This document shows, piece after piece, positions 19,201-28,115 of a stretch of 64,000 nt of DNA (within the stretch, counting starts at the first letter, position 1; each line of letters begins with the position of its first letter). Made by a program: the position numbers and the translations under genes. The stretch is from a virus, in IMG/VR virus record IMGVR_UViG_3300008448_000040, positions 1 to 64,000 of that record. One strand, given 5' to 3'. The notes beneath the pieces are model-generated. The model was not told where the DNA came from. It saw only the letters and a program-made list of their open reading frames with translations, and made no database searches.

Positions 19201-20505
19201 TCCTCTGATATAACCAAGGCCTGATGTTACAGCAGCAGTGATATGAGATGTAGAATTTACAGAGTTAGTTCCAACACCAATAAAATCATCAGTATAGACT
19301 CTGAAAGGAATGACGGAGAAGTTACCCATCATATCATCAGTTCTTCTAGCCATTTCTGTCTCAACAGAATTGAATTCTGTACGAGTTCTCTGTCTAGTCA
19401 CTCTTCCGTTTTCAAATTCTACCAGAGAGAAGAATCCTTCTTCAGATTTAGCATCAGCAATAGTTTTTACTACAAGATTAGCTGTTAGCTTAAGTCTATG
19501 CGCACCAGGAGCTGTATAATTACTATATCCTTGAGCTCCATCTAGTAGAGAAGGATCTACGTTATTATTGACAATAGATTCGTTTGTTGTAAATCCAAGA
19601 GCAAGACCATTTGGTAGAGGGGAATATTTTTCCACAATAATTTCTTGTGGATCAACTCTGACAAAATGTCCTTTTTGGAAAATAACACCTTCTGTGACTT
19701 TAGCAGCATATCCCCTACCAATATTAGTAGCCCCACCTGTTTCAAACTGGCTGTTAGCTACAGTTAATTTAGCATAATAGTTTTTAGCAATAAATGCTGC
19801 GCCTGAACCAATGCCAGAAGTACCACCAGAGGTGTTTGTGATTGCAACTGTAGGAGCAGTTACGTAACCTGATCCTTGTGAGGTTAGTACAATAGATCTA
19901 ATCGTACCATTCGAATATGTGACTACGTTTGCAACAGCACCAGTACCATCTCCACCAGTAATACTTACTAGATGTGAGTTATCATAACCAGTACCTCCTG
20001 ATGTAACCGCAATAGATACCAACTTGTAATTTATATCGTATGACGTTAGAACATCATTCAATGCAAATGTTTTCTTTTCGGACCCACTTGAATCACCAGT
20101 GTTCAAATACTTAACGTAAAGTGTGTTAAGATCTGGGGACTGTGATTGTAAGCCAGTGACGGAATTGACGCAGATCGACTGCAGTCCAGAGGCATCGTGA
20201 ACAATGTATGTATTAACATAAGCAGCAACATCTGCAGGGCTACCAACAGGATCTGCTAAAAGATCTAGAACTTTTACATAAAAATATTTGTCGTCATATG
20301 TGAAAGAGCACCCTCTGATAACACTACCTTCTCTAAAAATATTCTGTCCAAATCTTTCTACTTGATTTTGAAGAATATCCTGAAGCTGAGTTAACTCTCT
20401 TGCCTGTACAGGAACAGCAGGTCTGAATAATACCCTATGAAAATTCTTATCTTCATTGTAATCATCGTAATAAGGATCGATGTTTAAATCTGTCTCAAGA
20501 GCCAT
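13213..20505 (-). CDS. Giant baseplate/tail protein, DUF4815-like N-terminus
   Basis: A 2430-residue protein, the largest in the window. The N-terminus (YDDYNEDKNFHRVLFRPAVP, then ARELTQLQDILQNQVERFG) matches the DUF4815 domain of large structural proteins in T4-like marine phages. The body is a chain of beta modules: G-x-GY-x-x-P repeats near 180-230, a GTGTSF/GDYIRF module near 782, a related copy near 1873, and two copies of a module ending in (S)ETGH near 658 and 2310. The latter is shared with the gp8-like protein. A helical segment lies near 1150-1190 (QTRRYTMQDIKDIERRIERL). It probably forms peripheral baseplate arms or fibre sockets; no T4 counterpart is certain. Confidence 0.75.
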   Translation of the reverse strand: MALETDLNIDPYYDDYNEDKNFHRVLFRPAVPVQARELTQLQDILQNQVERFGQNIFREGSVIRGCSFTYDDKYFYVKVLDLLADPVGSPADVAAYVNTYIVHDASGLQSICVNSVTGLQSQSPDLNTLYVKYLNTGDSSGSEKKTFALNDVLTSYDINYKLVSIAVTSGGTGYDNSHLVSITGGDGTGAVANVVTYSNGTIRSIVLTSQGSGYVTAPTVAITNTSGGTSGIGSGAAFIAKNYYAKLTVANSQFETGGATNIGRGYAAKVTEGVIFQKGHFVRVDPQEIIVEKYSPLPNGLALGFTTNESIVNNNVDPSLLDGAQGYSNYTAPGAHRLKLTANLVVKTIADAKSEEGFFSLVEFENGRVTRQRTRTEFNSVETEMARRTDDMMGNFSVIPFRVYTDDFIGVGTNSVNSTSHITAAVTSGLGYIRGHRVEVTDTIRLPIRKSTETKIDIDQDVSINFGSYVIVNEYLGNFNFEEAVTVDLYNKASDGITARYGQTPNNTGSLIGTARLRSIVYDGGAIGTPECQYRAYLFDVKMQAGFSFSQVRSIFKSGTGSADLVLEPARGITSFTVNFNASSDVNDTSETISISDAKAYFTEGDYVVYTVAAGNTAVSALENGTGYYINSVNSTSISLRTSPTGSTPVNLTAGVSETGHFLSASKGPKEAVLKDPAFDALIYSSGTYAVSNVSSASYQFRGTIPTTFSVSGVGAIDAVTQYGAGHTFPYGVGTVLNSLQETDLIVIPAANSYSSANIAGSVSSYSGNVVTGTGTSFLSSLYVGDYIRFSNTIQANAEFRRITRIDSDSVLYLSGTNSPAIIDANIALAFPKNVPFTLQNRTGANIEIDATNQYQANVSLGVGLNTSVAANVICNIKTTAPTLTAKSLTANVLIKVDGAAISANPKGPWCLGIPDIQKIKAVYRGTGTSYNTTGTNISTNFQLDDGQRDAYYGLGYLSINPQNPITLTGTDNLTVVADVLTISTPGKYVTTESYPIDDTTPSLPSNKIRTQNIKVFKRKDGRYMSLRDSIDFRPYAANTAVLATSIGNANTVSEISKTEVFSGNKFFPVPNTLFEADIESYLKRIDAICVDALGVFEVVEGEPSNNPSPPLVPDTSTRLFNIHVAEFPSLPAKEAYDTAAGQYATLVEDFQTRRYTMQDIKDIERRIERLEYISILNLLEKKSSEVLVKSDLDPNLNRFKNGFFADGFDDYNLCDPLDPELNILIDFTASKARPYVLETRIPLKFNSDTSTNVTQKGDSIILGYTHSDPVFIEQPQATKFVNLAQDTYHYRGQLYLTPEFDNYYDIEQNFVQFDVGDGKAIDAIARSYNKLLVAGFQGSSADGKNRLFNVTAGLKVGDFSVSESVAKVHAPVLIAQSRRTNTWQVQTDLNVTSTYPQIKGTRTTDTQILGNVLNDLTLRPFIRPQKIYFQAVGLRPGARHFVFIDEKDMTSYTRPMKINDTSQGDRVILDSSGEATNLTAIGVKGDPLVPVAISSQNVEDDTNGVLIGEIEIGTDSGNQFFCGEIQIRIVDVDNINSADATTSEATAKFRAYSFEGSKSLITMKNDRYQFEGLTENRGQFTRSTYHQFNTARGCVPVAQTFRVDLSEDQATSGVFLTKVHVYFKRKDNRFGVNVQIRETENGVPGRTVLATTNLRPSQVNIADEDGQFEFTEIEFKEPVYLATGFEYAIVLHPEGFSPEYLVWTAVAGQENLRPQVSGEPYRQVVINDWGSGSLFYSTNGTAWTPIQNEDLTMKVFVATFTASGGTARFNNGDLEFLKITNQQGDFNVGERIAQISNTYLAGTITTSTTLNTNNCFTITGVGTNFTSGINPDDYAFIVYAHTTTTTTGTVSVSSGSATVTGSGTLFSTELTEGQWVVIANTHIRRVDSIANNTQLTLDSIISSTVTGQELREMTVDYDVAKVKSRASATSLEIDKKPSRQTSSTTFANMQKVVSGVISGQPSIPADSIIVDFSNAANDTFKFVTGNTIIGDESLSIGDIAEVLDRKVHYLTPQIQYLTPTRTNISLSANIAATTATAANTSYLMRSVNIMTYEGVIKSKSNEISGSTITKSVVASFPFSSTSPVPKVSPRLDMRSMFLIGENLINNDATGEEGNFGNAEVKYISKRIDLADGQDSEDMQVFLTAYKPAGSSIKVYTRIKNPADPDQFEDGAWSEMVVINDDYTSTALTENDMYEYKYTFSQTPPSQVIDTAITASGNTTVTGTGAVLTYNFNSDTGVSNTNETIAISSANTKFSVGEKVTYLVQSGNTAVTGLTANSTYFIQFANSTHIKLTDKIGGSAINLTSAGSGETGHSISGEDELAPGDLVKIVKSSTLTDYEIATVSTVASNGLNFTTTQSTVFNSAGLGLEKVTVPKAAYKYALDNGIVRYNSTNGAYFKTYKQFAIKIVLLSSDELKVPVLEDVRALALSV

Positions 20506-20517
20506 TTGTTCCTCTAA

Positions 20518-22794
20518 TTAAAAATCTAAAATAAGTTTGAAAGTTTCTTTCTGGCCAACTGTCTTTGATATTGGTGTAAAATTTTCCACATATATCACGT
20601 CCCCGGTTCCCTTCACAAGATCACCTTCTATTGTTCCTGTGATCTCTGCCTGTACTCCAGATGTTATACCATCAACATAATATGTAGTTCCCCCAACCTC
20701 GCTTTTATTAAACACACCCTTCTTATTCACAATTCTCATAGTTGAAGAGTTTGCAGAATAAACATAACCGTTTGCATTTGTAGATTGCACGACCAACTCA
20801 TCTTCCTGAAATGGTGGTGATGGTTGAGTTGCAACAATCTTGAAGGTTTGATCAAAGTAAGATGATGGCTGGGTTACATTCGAAACAGGAGATGTTGCTC
20901 CAGATGACTGGCCAATAATCAGACTTCCAGTTGTAAAAAATCCGTAAGCGTTTGTAAGCCTGATGTAATTTGTATCTACTACTGTTATCACTCCACATGC
21001 AGTTACGATACTATCTAAATCTAGCACTGCAGTTGCTGTTGCTGTTTGACCAGTCAAAGTATGACCTGTTTCACTGACAGCACCTGGTGAAAGATTAATT
21101 GGTGATCCTTCTCTTGTAGTGGCTAATTTGACACCGCTAGAGTTTGATGAAACAACCCAGTACGACGTATTGTTTGCAAGGTTTGTCAGGGATGTATTTC
21201 CAGAAGCTACTAGGTACTTAACATAATCATTATCTTGAAATTTGTGTCCGGATATTGTAATGAAATCTGAAGACCCATCAACAGCTGATTGAGCATTGAA
21301 GCTGAGTGCCAGAGGTGCAGCAATAGTAACTGAAGGAACTGATTCATAGCCAGATCCATTGTTGGCAATATTTATAGAAGATATTTTTCCTAATGAATTG
21401 CTTGACGCATTAGCCGAAACTGGAGTGATGTTCGTACCCGTCACTGTAACTGTTGTGTTAGAAGTATATCCAGACCCAGGACTTGTAATAACAATTCCTG
21501 CTACCTCAAAACCAGATGTTTGAGTAACTACTTCTCCATCAGCAAAAGTTCCGCTTCTATCACCTACTGCTGACCCAATCTGAACATTTGAAAATACTGG
21601 GTCTTTAATGATTCCAATTGATCTGAAATCGTTTTCATCAACTACTTTGTTACCAGATACAGTACTGTCAAACTCAACACTAATACCTACATTATGACTT
21701 CCAAGCTCGGCAGCTGCATTACTACCATGTCCACCCTTTGGACTTATGATAACCTTTGCTGTAGCAGTGTTTTCTGGAGTTGGTGAAGCAGTTCCAGTGT
21801 TACCAGACACAATAACATCCGCATAAGAATAGTTTGCACCCCTATTGACAACTTCAATTCTATAGATTGTATTACTGACAGAATTTACAATTGCCCTCGC
21901 TGATGCATCTGTGCCGTCACCATTGATTGTAACGAATGGAGTTATTTCATATGAAGAAGCTGTTGTTGGAGGCGGATCAAATTCTAAATCAACAGTTATA
22001 GTTCTTGTAGCGCCAACTACGTTGTATGATGTAATTTTACGAAGTTGACCACTACCAACACCACTAGTGATCTTGATAGCACATCCCGTGTAGAAATTAG
22101 CGTTACTAGAAGCTGTTGAAGGATCAATCTTGAAAGTTATCTCACTACCACCAACTTGTACTTCCTGAAATGATCCACTTGTATATGATGCATAACCAAC
22201 TCCCCCAAAGGTGATCTGAATATTATCAATGGAACCACCAACGGAATTACTTACTACGTTCTGATTAACGAACACAGGAATATAATCTGATGTTCCAAAT
22301 TTTGACAACTGAGATGGAGTTATCGAATACATATACTTCCACTGATATCCATCACTGGTAAAGTAAAAATCATCATCAGCAGAGGTTTCAGTTAGTAAAG
22401 GAGCATCTGTAGAATTTGCGCCACCATTATTATCAAGGCATTTGAAAATTGAATAGCTTGTTGTCTCATCTACCATAACAAAAAAATCTTCATTGAAGAG
22501 GTTGTTGTTATCGTGAGTGTATTTTTGATAGGCGGTGCCGTTAGTCCAATCGACTCTTCTAACAAGCTTCACCACATCATTGGCTGATATTCTTTTACCA
22601 TAAATCATATTTTCATATGCTTTTATGACAGTAGTATCAATATTATCGTACAGCTGTGGTGGAGTATTGTCGTTTGTGAAAGGCAATGGATTACCAACAA
22701 ACATATAGTAGATGTTGAATCCAGGTTCCGTAAAGGATTCAACAAAGTTATCGCTTGAAAATAATCTTAAATTATTAGTGATTAATGTACTCAT
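20518..22794 (-). CDS. gp8: Baseplate wedge protein, gp8-like
   Basis: A 758-residue protein whose first 180 residues resemble T4 gp8: VVKLVRRVDWTNGTAYQKYT, then YSIFKCLDNNGG and FYFTSDGYQWKYMYSITP follow the same order as gp8 (short strand, R-R-x-D-W, a Y/F-K/R-CLD strand, DGYxWxYxxxI). T4 gp8 is 334 residues; the extra 400 residues here are inserted beta modules: GSGY repeats (about 430-500) and an 85-residue SETGH module near 573. It would sit in the wedge between gp7 and gp6. The assignment rests on the N-terminal part. Confidence 0.72.
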   Translation of the reverse strand: MSTLITNNLRLFSSDNFVESFTEPGFNIYYMFVGNPLPFTNDNTPPQLYDNIDTTVIKAYENMIYGKRISANDVVKLVRRVDWTNGTAYQKYTHDNNNLFNEDFFVMVDETTSYSIFKCLDNNGGANSTDAPLLTETSADDDFYFTSDGYQWKYMYSITPSQLSKFGTSDYIPVFVNQNVVSNSVGGSIDNIQITFGGVGYASYTSGSFQEVQVGGSEITFKIDPSTASSNANFYTGCAIKITSGVGSGQLRKITSYNVVGATRTITVDLEFDPPPTTASSYEITPFVTINGDGTDASARAIVNSVSNTIYRIEVVNRGANYSYADVIVSGNTGTASPTPENTATAKVIISPKGGHGSNAAAELGSHNVGISVEFDSTVSGNKVVDENDFRSIGIIKDPVFSNVQIGSAVGDRSGTFADGEVVTQTSGFEVAGIVITSPGSGYTSNTTVTVTGTNITPVSANASSNSLGKISSINIANNGSGYESVPSVTIAAPLALSFNAQSAVDGSSDFITISGHKFQDNDYVKYLVASGNTSLTNLANNTSYWVVSSNSSGVKLATTREGSPINLSPGAVSETGHTLTGQTATATAVLDLDSIVTACGVITVVDTNYIRLTNAYGFFTTGSLIIGQSSGATSPVSNVTQPSSYFDQTFKIVATQPSPPFQEDELVVQSTNANGYVYSANSSTMRIVNKKGVFNKSEVGGTTYYVDGITSGVQAEITGTIEGDLVKGTGDVIYVENFTPISKTVGQKETFKLILDF

Positions 22795-25700
22795 TAGCTT
22801 AAAGTTGTAATAACCCCATCAGTTGTAATTTGAGTGTTTGCTATAGATACTCTGACAACTCTTCCGAATAGTTTTGTTCCAGCAACATGTAGGAGTTTTT
22901 TGAGTGTATCCGAATAAACTTCTAATCCTAGAGAAGACTGTACCTCGTAAGAAAATGCCTGATAGTAATCACCATCATGAATATATTTATCACTGTTTAG
23001 AAAACCTCTTGTTGATAAAAATCTTCCTTCACCAGTTCCTTCTTGTAGTAATTTTGATAGACCTGTTGCAACATACTGATTACCTTCAGTAGAGAGAGTG
23101 ATTATTTCATCTTCTTCGTATGCATAACCTGAATTGAACACTGAAACAGATTCAATAGATCCATTAACAGTTCCTGCTAGAGATGTAACATTAGCATTAT
23201 AACCCATGCGGGATGAGTCAGCAATTTGAGTGACAGATATCACATTTGCAGTAGCACCAGAGGTTGTTCCTGTTATTGTAACATTAGGAGTAAATGATTG
23301 ATTGAATGATCTTCTCTTAACATTAACGAATCCTGCACTTGCACTTGAAGATAAAACTCTTCCTCTTGACAGTGAAAGTATTGTATCTGTAGTGGCCACA
23401 TTAACAAAGAATATCTTGCCAGATGTCATACCAACAGCTAATTCTGTTACTCTTTGTAATGTGTTTCCTGCACCAATACTCGCACAGTTTGTTGTAAGAG
23501 TTAAGATAGTATTGTTTGTTACAGTATCAACTTGGAAAATTAAATTATTTCCACTAAATTTGATGTAATCACCTTGAGTAAACTCGGATGTAAATAAAGT
23601 GCCCGTACCATTCACCTGTGCACTGTTTATATTTCCTTCAACAGTTCCAGTAGCTACAGTCTGTAACGTAGAATTAACAAATGTATTTGTTGTTGATAAT
23701 TTTACGTTTGTAAGATTAGCAGTTACAACTGATCCGTATGAGTTACTAGCTCCGATATCCTGAGTAACTGTTTCTGTTAGAGTAAATGCATTATTCGATC
23801 CACTTATTGACATTGAAACAGAAGGAGCACTGAAATTCTGTACTATTTCTTCTCCATTAACAAATACGCCAGACTGATTCGAAACAATTAAGTGGAGATC
23901 TCTCTTGTTGAATGCTGCGATACCACCATCTCTCACTCTCAAGAAAGGAGATACGTTATAATCAGAACCAGGATTGATGTTTGTTAGTGAGGCGATTGTA
24001 CCTATCTGGAACACATCTAAATCTAAAGTTAAATTTAGTATAGATGAAAGATTGGCCTGAGGTAATTTTGGAAATCCATATCTGAATGAATCTAAGAAAA
24101 TACTCGTGTATGTACCATTACTACGACTCAATACATTAGCTGAAGAAGCAGGACCATTAGTAGTTAAAAATAATACAGTGTTATTTGTTACATTATTAAC
24201 TTGGAAGATGGTATTATTACCAGAGAACTTTACATAATCACCTCTATAAATTTCCGTAGTAAATGAAGTACTTGTTCCATTAACTTGAGCGCTTGTTATA
24301 TTTGAGGAAACCGTACCTGAGAGTGCTGTAAGAATTATTGAGTTGTTTGATCCAATTAAGTCTGTGTTGAGGTAGACAGCTTCTTCATCTGTAAGACTAC
24401 CAACTTCAAATCCAGCAGAGGCACCTGTACCAATAATATCAACATTAGCGTATACGTTTGATACTGCTCCGTAAATGTAATTATAATTATTTGGTGTAAA
24501 AGTATTAACTACATCTATCAATCCAATAGCAGTACTATTCACTCCCATGACAGTACCGTATGCAGTTGAATTAGCAGTTCCTGTAATTAATGCTGTAGTA
24601 TTCTTGATTCTATCAGCGTCTGTAAATGAACCAGTTATTGGTACCATTCTTAATGTTCCATTAGCAGGAACAACAGTGTTTGCTGTTACATCAGGACCAT
24701 TTGTAGTTAAGAAGAGATGTGTTGCATTAGTTATACCATTGGAAGCTCTCACCTGGAAAATGGTATTATTTGATTGAAACCTGATATAGTCACCACTTTG
24801 AAGTGCTGTAGTGAAATTAGTGTTTATTCCGATCACAACATTTGATGTGGAAGTAGCAGTAACTGTACCGGTAATAGCTATTTGGGATTTACCGACAACT
24901 CTACCAGTACTTACATCTGCCATAGAATTAGATCCTGTAACTAAATCTCCAACGTTGAATACTGTGTTAGATGTAGTGAATGCAATATTAATTAAAGGTT
25001 GATAAACTATTTCATCTTCAATGAAATTAGGTACATAAGAATTAGATGATACAATATTTTCAAGTAACAACATTCTTGAAGCTACTTCAGGAACCGTTGT
25101 AAGTCTGTATCCAGATCCACCGTCAACTAAGTTAAACGTCACCTTTCCTGTAGATCTTCCAACTTCATCAACCCTTGCTTTTCCTAATTTTCCTCGTCTA
25201 TTAGACACAACATCAACAACATCACCTACTTGAAATTCTCTTCCTGAGTCTATGATAGTTATGGATGTGAGAGAACCAACTACCTTTGGGCAACCATCAA
25301 GAAATCCATCTTGAGTAATGATTTCACCAAAATCAAAAGATCCACTGATATTAGAAAGATAAAGTACATCAATATATTTTCCATTGATAACTTTTCTACT
25401 TACTCCCTCAACGAAAGCTGTTGCTCCTGAAGCAGATCCTGTAATTAATCTTCCTAGGAATGTTGATGTTTTTTCTGCAATATCGACTTCTAAGTATTTT
25501 GGAATATACCACTGACCATCAGATGCTCTAAGAACATCCTTGCCAGGAAAGTATACCTCTGCTGATGGATCACCAAATACTCTATTGAAAAATAGTTTTG
25601 TTCCCTGCTCTGATCCTTTAGCTCGGTAGATATCAATGATGTGTTTAATATCAAATCTAGATCTTTGAAAACTTACTGGAGCACCCTTCAAATACTTTTC

Positions 25701-25907
25701 TTCAAAATGATAAAGAAAGTCGTCGACGGTTTTATCAATGTCTCTATAATCTAATAATTTTCTTGAATGATACAGGTGATTGTTAGTCTGCAGCGCCCAA
25801 TTATAATACTCTTTTACAAAAGCAATGAAGTTGTCACCACTTTCTTTATAGAATTCTGGAAAGTGGTTTTGAATCAATAAACTAATGTTATCTTCTATTT
25901 CTTTCAT
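22794..25907 (-). CDS. gp7: Baseplate wedge protein, gp7-like
   Basis: A 1037-residue protein. Residues 20-130 (HFPEFYKESGDNFIAFVKEY, DFLYHFEEKYLKGAP, IIDIYRAKGSEQGTKLFF, EVYFPGKDVLRASDGQW) match the conserved C-terminal core of T4 gp7, here placed at the N-terminus. The rest is beta modules: three copies of a GDY(I/V)xF-G-NNTIFQV module (about 371, 556 and 778) and several GSGY-like units. Length is close to T4 gp7 (1032), but the architecture is rearranged. The gene lies between gp8-like and gp6 genes, with overlaps of 1-4 bp. Confidence 0.7.
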   Translation of the reverse strand: MKEIEDNISLLIQNHFPEFYKESGDNFIAFVKEYYNWALQTNNHLYHSRKLLDYRDIDKTVDDFLYHFEEKYLKGAPVSFQRSRFDIKHIIDIYRAKGSEQGTKLFFNRVFGDPSAEVYFPGKDVLRASDGQWYIPKYLEVDIAEKTSTFLGRLITGSASGATAFVEGVSRKVINGKYIDVLYLSNISGSFDFGEIITQDGFLDGCPKVVGSLTSITIIDSGREFQVGDVVDVVSNRRGKLGKARVDEVGRSTGKVTFNLVDGGSGYRLTTVPEVASRMLLLENIVSSNSYVPNFIEDEIVYQPLINIAFTTSNTVFNVGDLVTGSNSMADVSTGRVVGKSQIAITGTVTATSTSNVVIGINTNFTTALQSGDYIRFQSNNTIFQVRASNGITNATHLFLTTNGPDVTANTVVPANGTLRMVPITGSFTDADRIKNTTALITGTANSTAYGTVMGVNSTAIGLIDVVNTFTPNNYNYIYGAVSNVYANVDIIGTGASAGFEVGSLTDEEAVYLNTDLIGSNNSIILTALSGTVSSNITSAQVNGTSTSFTTEIYRGDYVKFSGNNTIFQVNNVTNNTVLFLTTNGPASSANVLSRSNGTYTSIFLDSFRYGFPKLPQANLSSILNLTLDLDVFQIGTIASLTNINPGSDYNVSPFLRVRDGGIAAFNKRDLHLIVSNQSGVFVNGEEIVQNFSAPSVSMSISGSNNAFTLTETVTQDIGASNSYGSVVTANLTNVKLSTTNTFVNSTLQTVATGTVEGNINSAQVNGTGTLFTSEFTQGDYIKFSGNNLIFQVDTVTNNTILTLTTNCASIGAGNTLQRVTELAVGMTSGKIFFVNVATTDTILSLSRGRVLSSSASAGFVNVKRRSFNQSFTPNVTITGTTSGATANVISVTQIADSSRMGYNANVTSLAGTVNGSIESVSVFNSGYAYEEDEIITLSTEGNQYVATGLSKLLQEGTGEGRFLSTRGFLNSDKYIHDGDYYQAFSYEVQSSLGLEVYSDTLKKLLHVAGTKLFGRVVRVSIANTQITTDGVITTLS

Positions 25908-27694
25908 GACCTGATCGGAACCATTGTTACGTTGATATCTGAAGGATTAATTGTAAGTATGTTTCTGAGAGAAACTGTATAATCAAAACTCACAGGCTTC
26001 ACATATAGTTTAATTCCAGATCCTGCATAAGAAGAAACATTTAAACCAGTAATAATAATTTTTCCTGAATTATAGTCTACTGTACCTACGTTGGTAATTT
26101 TTGTATGAGTTCCATCAGTATTAATTTTCATGATTCGTATGTTACCAATACCATCGTCTTCCAACTGGCAAGTGAACCCTTGATAAACAAAGTTAGTTGA
26201 ATATACTCCTCGCTCAGCTGATGCTGGGTGTGTGTCAGTTGTTGGTGTTGTAATAAGAATCTCAGTATTAAAGTTGAGCGAGAAGCTTGATGGAGTAAAT
26301 GTTATAGGTGTCAGTCTTATAAATGGGGTAACTATTGTATCATTGTTAAGTATGGAATTATCTGATTCATCTATAGCTGCAACAAATTTACTATATCTAA
26401 ATGTCGTATTGAAGTCGTTTAGATTGTTAATGTTGAAAGAACTGATTGCATTCAATACTCTAGTTTTTATTTGATTATCCGATAACGTAGTTATATTATA
26501 ATTGTATTTGACAATTGAATCAACATCAAGGAAAACAAACGAAGGTGATACTATTTCTGTAGTGAATCCTAATGGAACTTTATCCTCCAAGTATGCATTG
26601 TACACTTGTTTTTTACTATCTGAGATTCCATCAGCTCCTTCAATATCAATTGCGAGATATACCTTACCGTACTGAGGTGGATCCTCCTTCTCACCTCCGT
26701 ACACAGATATAGCTTGTATTTCCGGGAACTCTCTTTGTAGAAGAAACTTATAATCGTTTTCTGTGATTGCTCTTTCCTGTGTTTGGAAACTCCTTGGAGC
26801 ATTGAATTTGATTGAGTCAATAGATTCTGAAATTGAACCACTTGTTGCTGCAGAGTTCAAGATAACAGCGACATTTGAGTGACCATCAATAGAAGAGTTG
26901 TTTACAAAAGTATCTGCACCGTTAGGTAGCTCTCCGTTGCACACCCTGTAAGTTACTTCAATTATAGCTGAACTTTTTGGAGGTCTTCCAGTGAAACCAT
27001 CTCCGAACATTACCTCATAAGTGTCGTCCTGAGCTCCCTGAACAAAAAACACGTAAGAATTCGTTGAAAGGCCGTACAATGAAAATGCTTGAGTATATAC
27101 TAAGTTTGAAGAACCACTGTCCTCAGAAACCAATATTTCTATGCTTGTAGTGTCTATGTTTGGGTTTGTAAGAACAAATCTCTGGTTAGAATCAACCCCA
27201 TTCTTCACAAACGTATCAGTAACATATGAACCTTCATATAAATCTACATTGGTTGCTGTATATGTACCATTGTTAGAAGCAGTCAATGCAATAGCTTCTG
27301 ACGTAACAAAATTATAGTTATTTGCACCTAACCTTGATGTGAACGAAGTCTTAGCAGGAATCACCACGGAGGTTACTGACGTTGATGGGGTGATAGAAAT
27401 GTTTACGTTGGCAACTGCAGATCTAAATGATCTTGGAAGATAGTTGAGCTCTTTAGCATGTGATACAACACTGTCACGTAACTGAGCACTATCTAAAAAC
27501 ATTTCGCTTGAGATCATGTTAAGATAGAAAGAGTTCAAGTATGAGTTGTAAGCAAGCACGTCCAAAAGAACGCTCATATTTGATCCCTCAAAATCATAAT
27601 CTTGAAATCTTGATTGTGATCTTAGATGGCTTTTTAATGATGCTTTGATAGAGTCAAAATCAAGATTGACTAGATTTACAGATGAGTTTGCCAT
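25904..27694 (-). CDS. gp6: Baseplate wedge protein gp6 (J-like)
   Basis: A 596-residue protein starting with LVNLDFDSIKASLKSHLRSQ and then YDFEGSNMSVLLDVLAYNSY and DSAQLRDSVVSHAKELNYLP, the hallmark N-terminus of gp6/baseplate-J proteins. RAITENDYKFLLQREFPEIQ (about 305-325) is the second conserved element. Length is close to T4 gp6 (660). Gp6 dimers connect the wedges into the inner baseplate ring. It overlaps gp7-like by 4 bp and directly follows gp25, as in most T4-like phages. Confidence 0.93.
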   Translation of the reverse strand: MANSSVNLVNLDFDSIKASLKSHLRSQSRFQDYDFEGSNMSVLLDVLAYNSYLNSFYLNMISSEMFLDSAQLRDSVVSHAKELNYLPRSFRSAVANVNISITPSTSVTSVVIPAKTSFTSRLGANNYNFVTSEAIALTASNNGTYTATNVDLYEGSYVTDTFVKNGVDSNQRFVLTNPNIDTTSIEILVSEDSGSSNLVYTQAFSLYGLSTNSYVFFVQGAQDDTYEVMFGDGFTGRPPKSSAIIEVTYRVCNGELPNGADTFVNNSSIDGHSNVAVILNSAATSGSISESIDSIKFNAPRSFQTQERAITENDYKFLLQREFPEIQAISVYGGEKEDPPQYGKVYLAIDIEGADGISDSKKQVYNAYLEDKVPLGFTTEIVSPSFVFLDVDSIVKYNYNITTLSDNQIKTRVLNAISSFNINNLNDFNTTFRYSKFVAAIDESDNSILNNDTIVTPFIRLTPITFTPSSFSLNFNTEILITTPTTDTHPASAERGVYSTNFVYQGFTCQLEDDGIGNIRIMKINTDGTHTKITNVGTVDYNSGKIIITGLNVSSYAGSGIKLYVKPVSFDYTVSLRNILTINPSDINVTMVPIRS

Positions 27695-28114
27695 TTATCT
27701 TATTCTTCTTAGGAGAAAGTTTACTGACGCAGTTTCAGTATTATTTATTGTGGTGAAATACAGATATAATCTGAATCCATTATTATTAGAATCATCTCTA
27801 ACCGTTACATTGAGTGTTGTGATTCTTGGTTCAAAATTCTGTATTGCAGTCTGAATTTCAGATTTAATTGTATCAGCCAAAAACTGACTAAAGTTTTCAA
27901 ATAGTAGCCCTCTGATGTTACATCCAAATTCAGGAAAAAATGGGCGCTCGCCCTTGTTAGTGAATATAATATTCTTGAGAGAATTTACAATTGAGTCCTC
28001 ATTGGTTTTTCTAGCAAGATCACCAGATCCAAAATTTTTATCGAAGTTGTTATAGAAGTCACTATATCTTTCTGTTTTAAGAGATGTGACTGTAAATTTA
28101 TCTGCGTATGCCAT
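27695..28114 (-). CDS. gp25: Baseplate wedge protein gp25
   Basis: A 139-residue protein, close to T4 gp25 (132). The conserved GERPFFPEFGCNIRGLLFE (about residues 54-72) is the gp25/GPW core (E-R-x-F-x-P-x-x-G-x-x-x-x-x-L-F-E), and NSLKNIIFTNKG precedes it. Gp25 joins gp6 and gp53 in the wedge core and helps start sheath assembly. It follows the next gene by 1 bp and abuts gp6. Confidence 0.94.
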   Translation of the reverse strand: MAYADKFTVTSLKTERYSDFYNNFDKNFGSGDLARKTNEDSIVNSLKNIIFTNKGERPFFPEFGCNIRGLLFENFSQFLADTIKSEIQTAIQNFEPRITTLNVTVRDDSNNNGFRLYLYFTTINNTETASVNFLLRRIR

Positions 28115-28115
28115 T

